Origin: a virus
Direction: 5' to 3' (one strand)
Virus record (IMG/VR): IMGVR_UViG_3300030451_006131
Coordinates: 1 to 20,796 of that record
Length of the DNA: 20,796 nt
Shown: in pieces, positions 20,701-20,796 of the stretch
Numbering within the stretch: position 1 is the first letter of the stretch
Layout: every line of letters starts with the position of its first letter
Made by a program: the position numbers and the translations under genes
The notes under the pieces: generated by a model
What the model saw: only the letters and a program-made list of their open reading frames with translations
What the model was told of the DNA's origin: nothing
The model's database searches: none

Positions 20701-20796
20701 TATAATCTCCTATGTCGCTAATCCATTCATACTTAGTATCGCAATCAAGCCGGGCACATTCTTTCTGACATAAACGCCAGAGAAAAGTGTCTCGCA
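20687..20796 (-). CDS. C-terminal end of an upstream gene (partial)
   Basis: The frame open from the right edge to TAA at 20687 encodes about 35 residues including FLWRLCQKECARLDCDTKYE and ending DYNELA. The composition (three Cys, Trp, charged residues) looks like a real protein, and the two other frames look less protein-like. It would overlap the next gene by 14 bases, in keeping with other overlaps here. A neighbouring frame is also open to a stop just before the ATG, so this remains tentative. Confidence 0.4.
   Translation of the reverse strand, partial: RDTFLWRLCQKECARLDCDTKYEWISDIGDYNELA

Overview
The window is a stretch of the virion-assembly region of a tailed phage. Every gene I can support reads on the minus strand, so transcription runs from the right end (20796) to the left end (1). 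The head proteins are of the T4 type: large terminase, gp20-type portal, gp21-type prohead protease, gp22-type scaffold and the start of a gp23-type capsid protein. The small genes and fibre modules resemble those I know from marine T4-like phages. I infer a marine myovirus of uncertain host. Base composition is moderate, and there are no tRNA genes, CRISPR arrays or insertion sequences.

Right part (20796-17349): tightly packed or overlapping small genes lead up to the terminase. They include a two-helix holin-like protein, a membrane-anchored coiled-coil protein and a secreted or tail-anchored coiled-coil protein that together look like a lysis cassette. A zinc-ribbon protein, a conserved unknown and two proteins sharing an N-terminal motif (MKIS...L..I..EE) are also here.

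Middle part (17352-10347): the head-packaging core. TerL is followed directly by the portal, with no tail sheath or tube gene between them. Then come two conserved unknowns, a membrane protein with a CPMC motif, a small MKI-type protein, the prohead protease, another small protein with a related N-terminus, and a ribosomal protein bS21 homologue.

Left part (10320-1634): about 8.7 kb of surface-structure genes lies between the protease and the scaffold/capsid genes, which are near neighbours in T4. It holds a tandem pair of 147-residue paralogues, then five fibre-like proteins ending in the same roughly 90-residue module. Last is an 895-residue protein with a probable interrupted TIM barrel of glycoside-hydrolase type and a C1q-like C-terminus. 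Unlike the rest of the window, several genes here are separated by real gaps, which carry a clear terminator and a repeated CTATTTA motif. One of these genes (6618-8021) has codon use typical of very highly expressed genes.

Left end (1559-1): the scaffold gene, which encodes an unexpected calcium-loop-like motif, then the capsid gene, started by a perfect ten-base Shine-Dalgarno sequence and cut by the window edge.

Together the genes describe DNA packaging, prohead building and maturation, probable host adsorption or glycan digestion, and lysis. The observations most worth following are the fibre array inserted into the head cluster, the N-terminal peptide shared by head-cluster proteins next to a gp21-type protease, the phage bS21, and the possible virion glycosidase.
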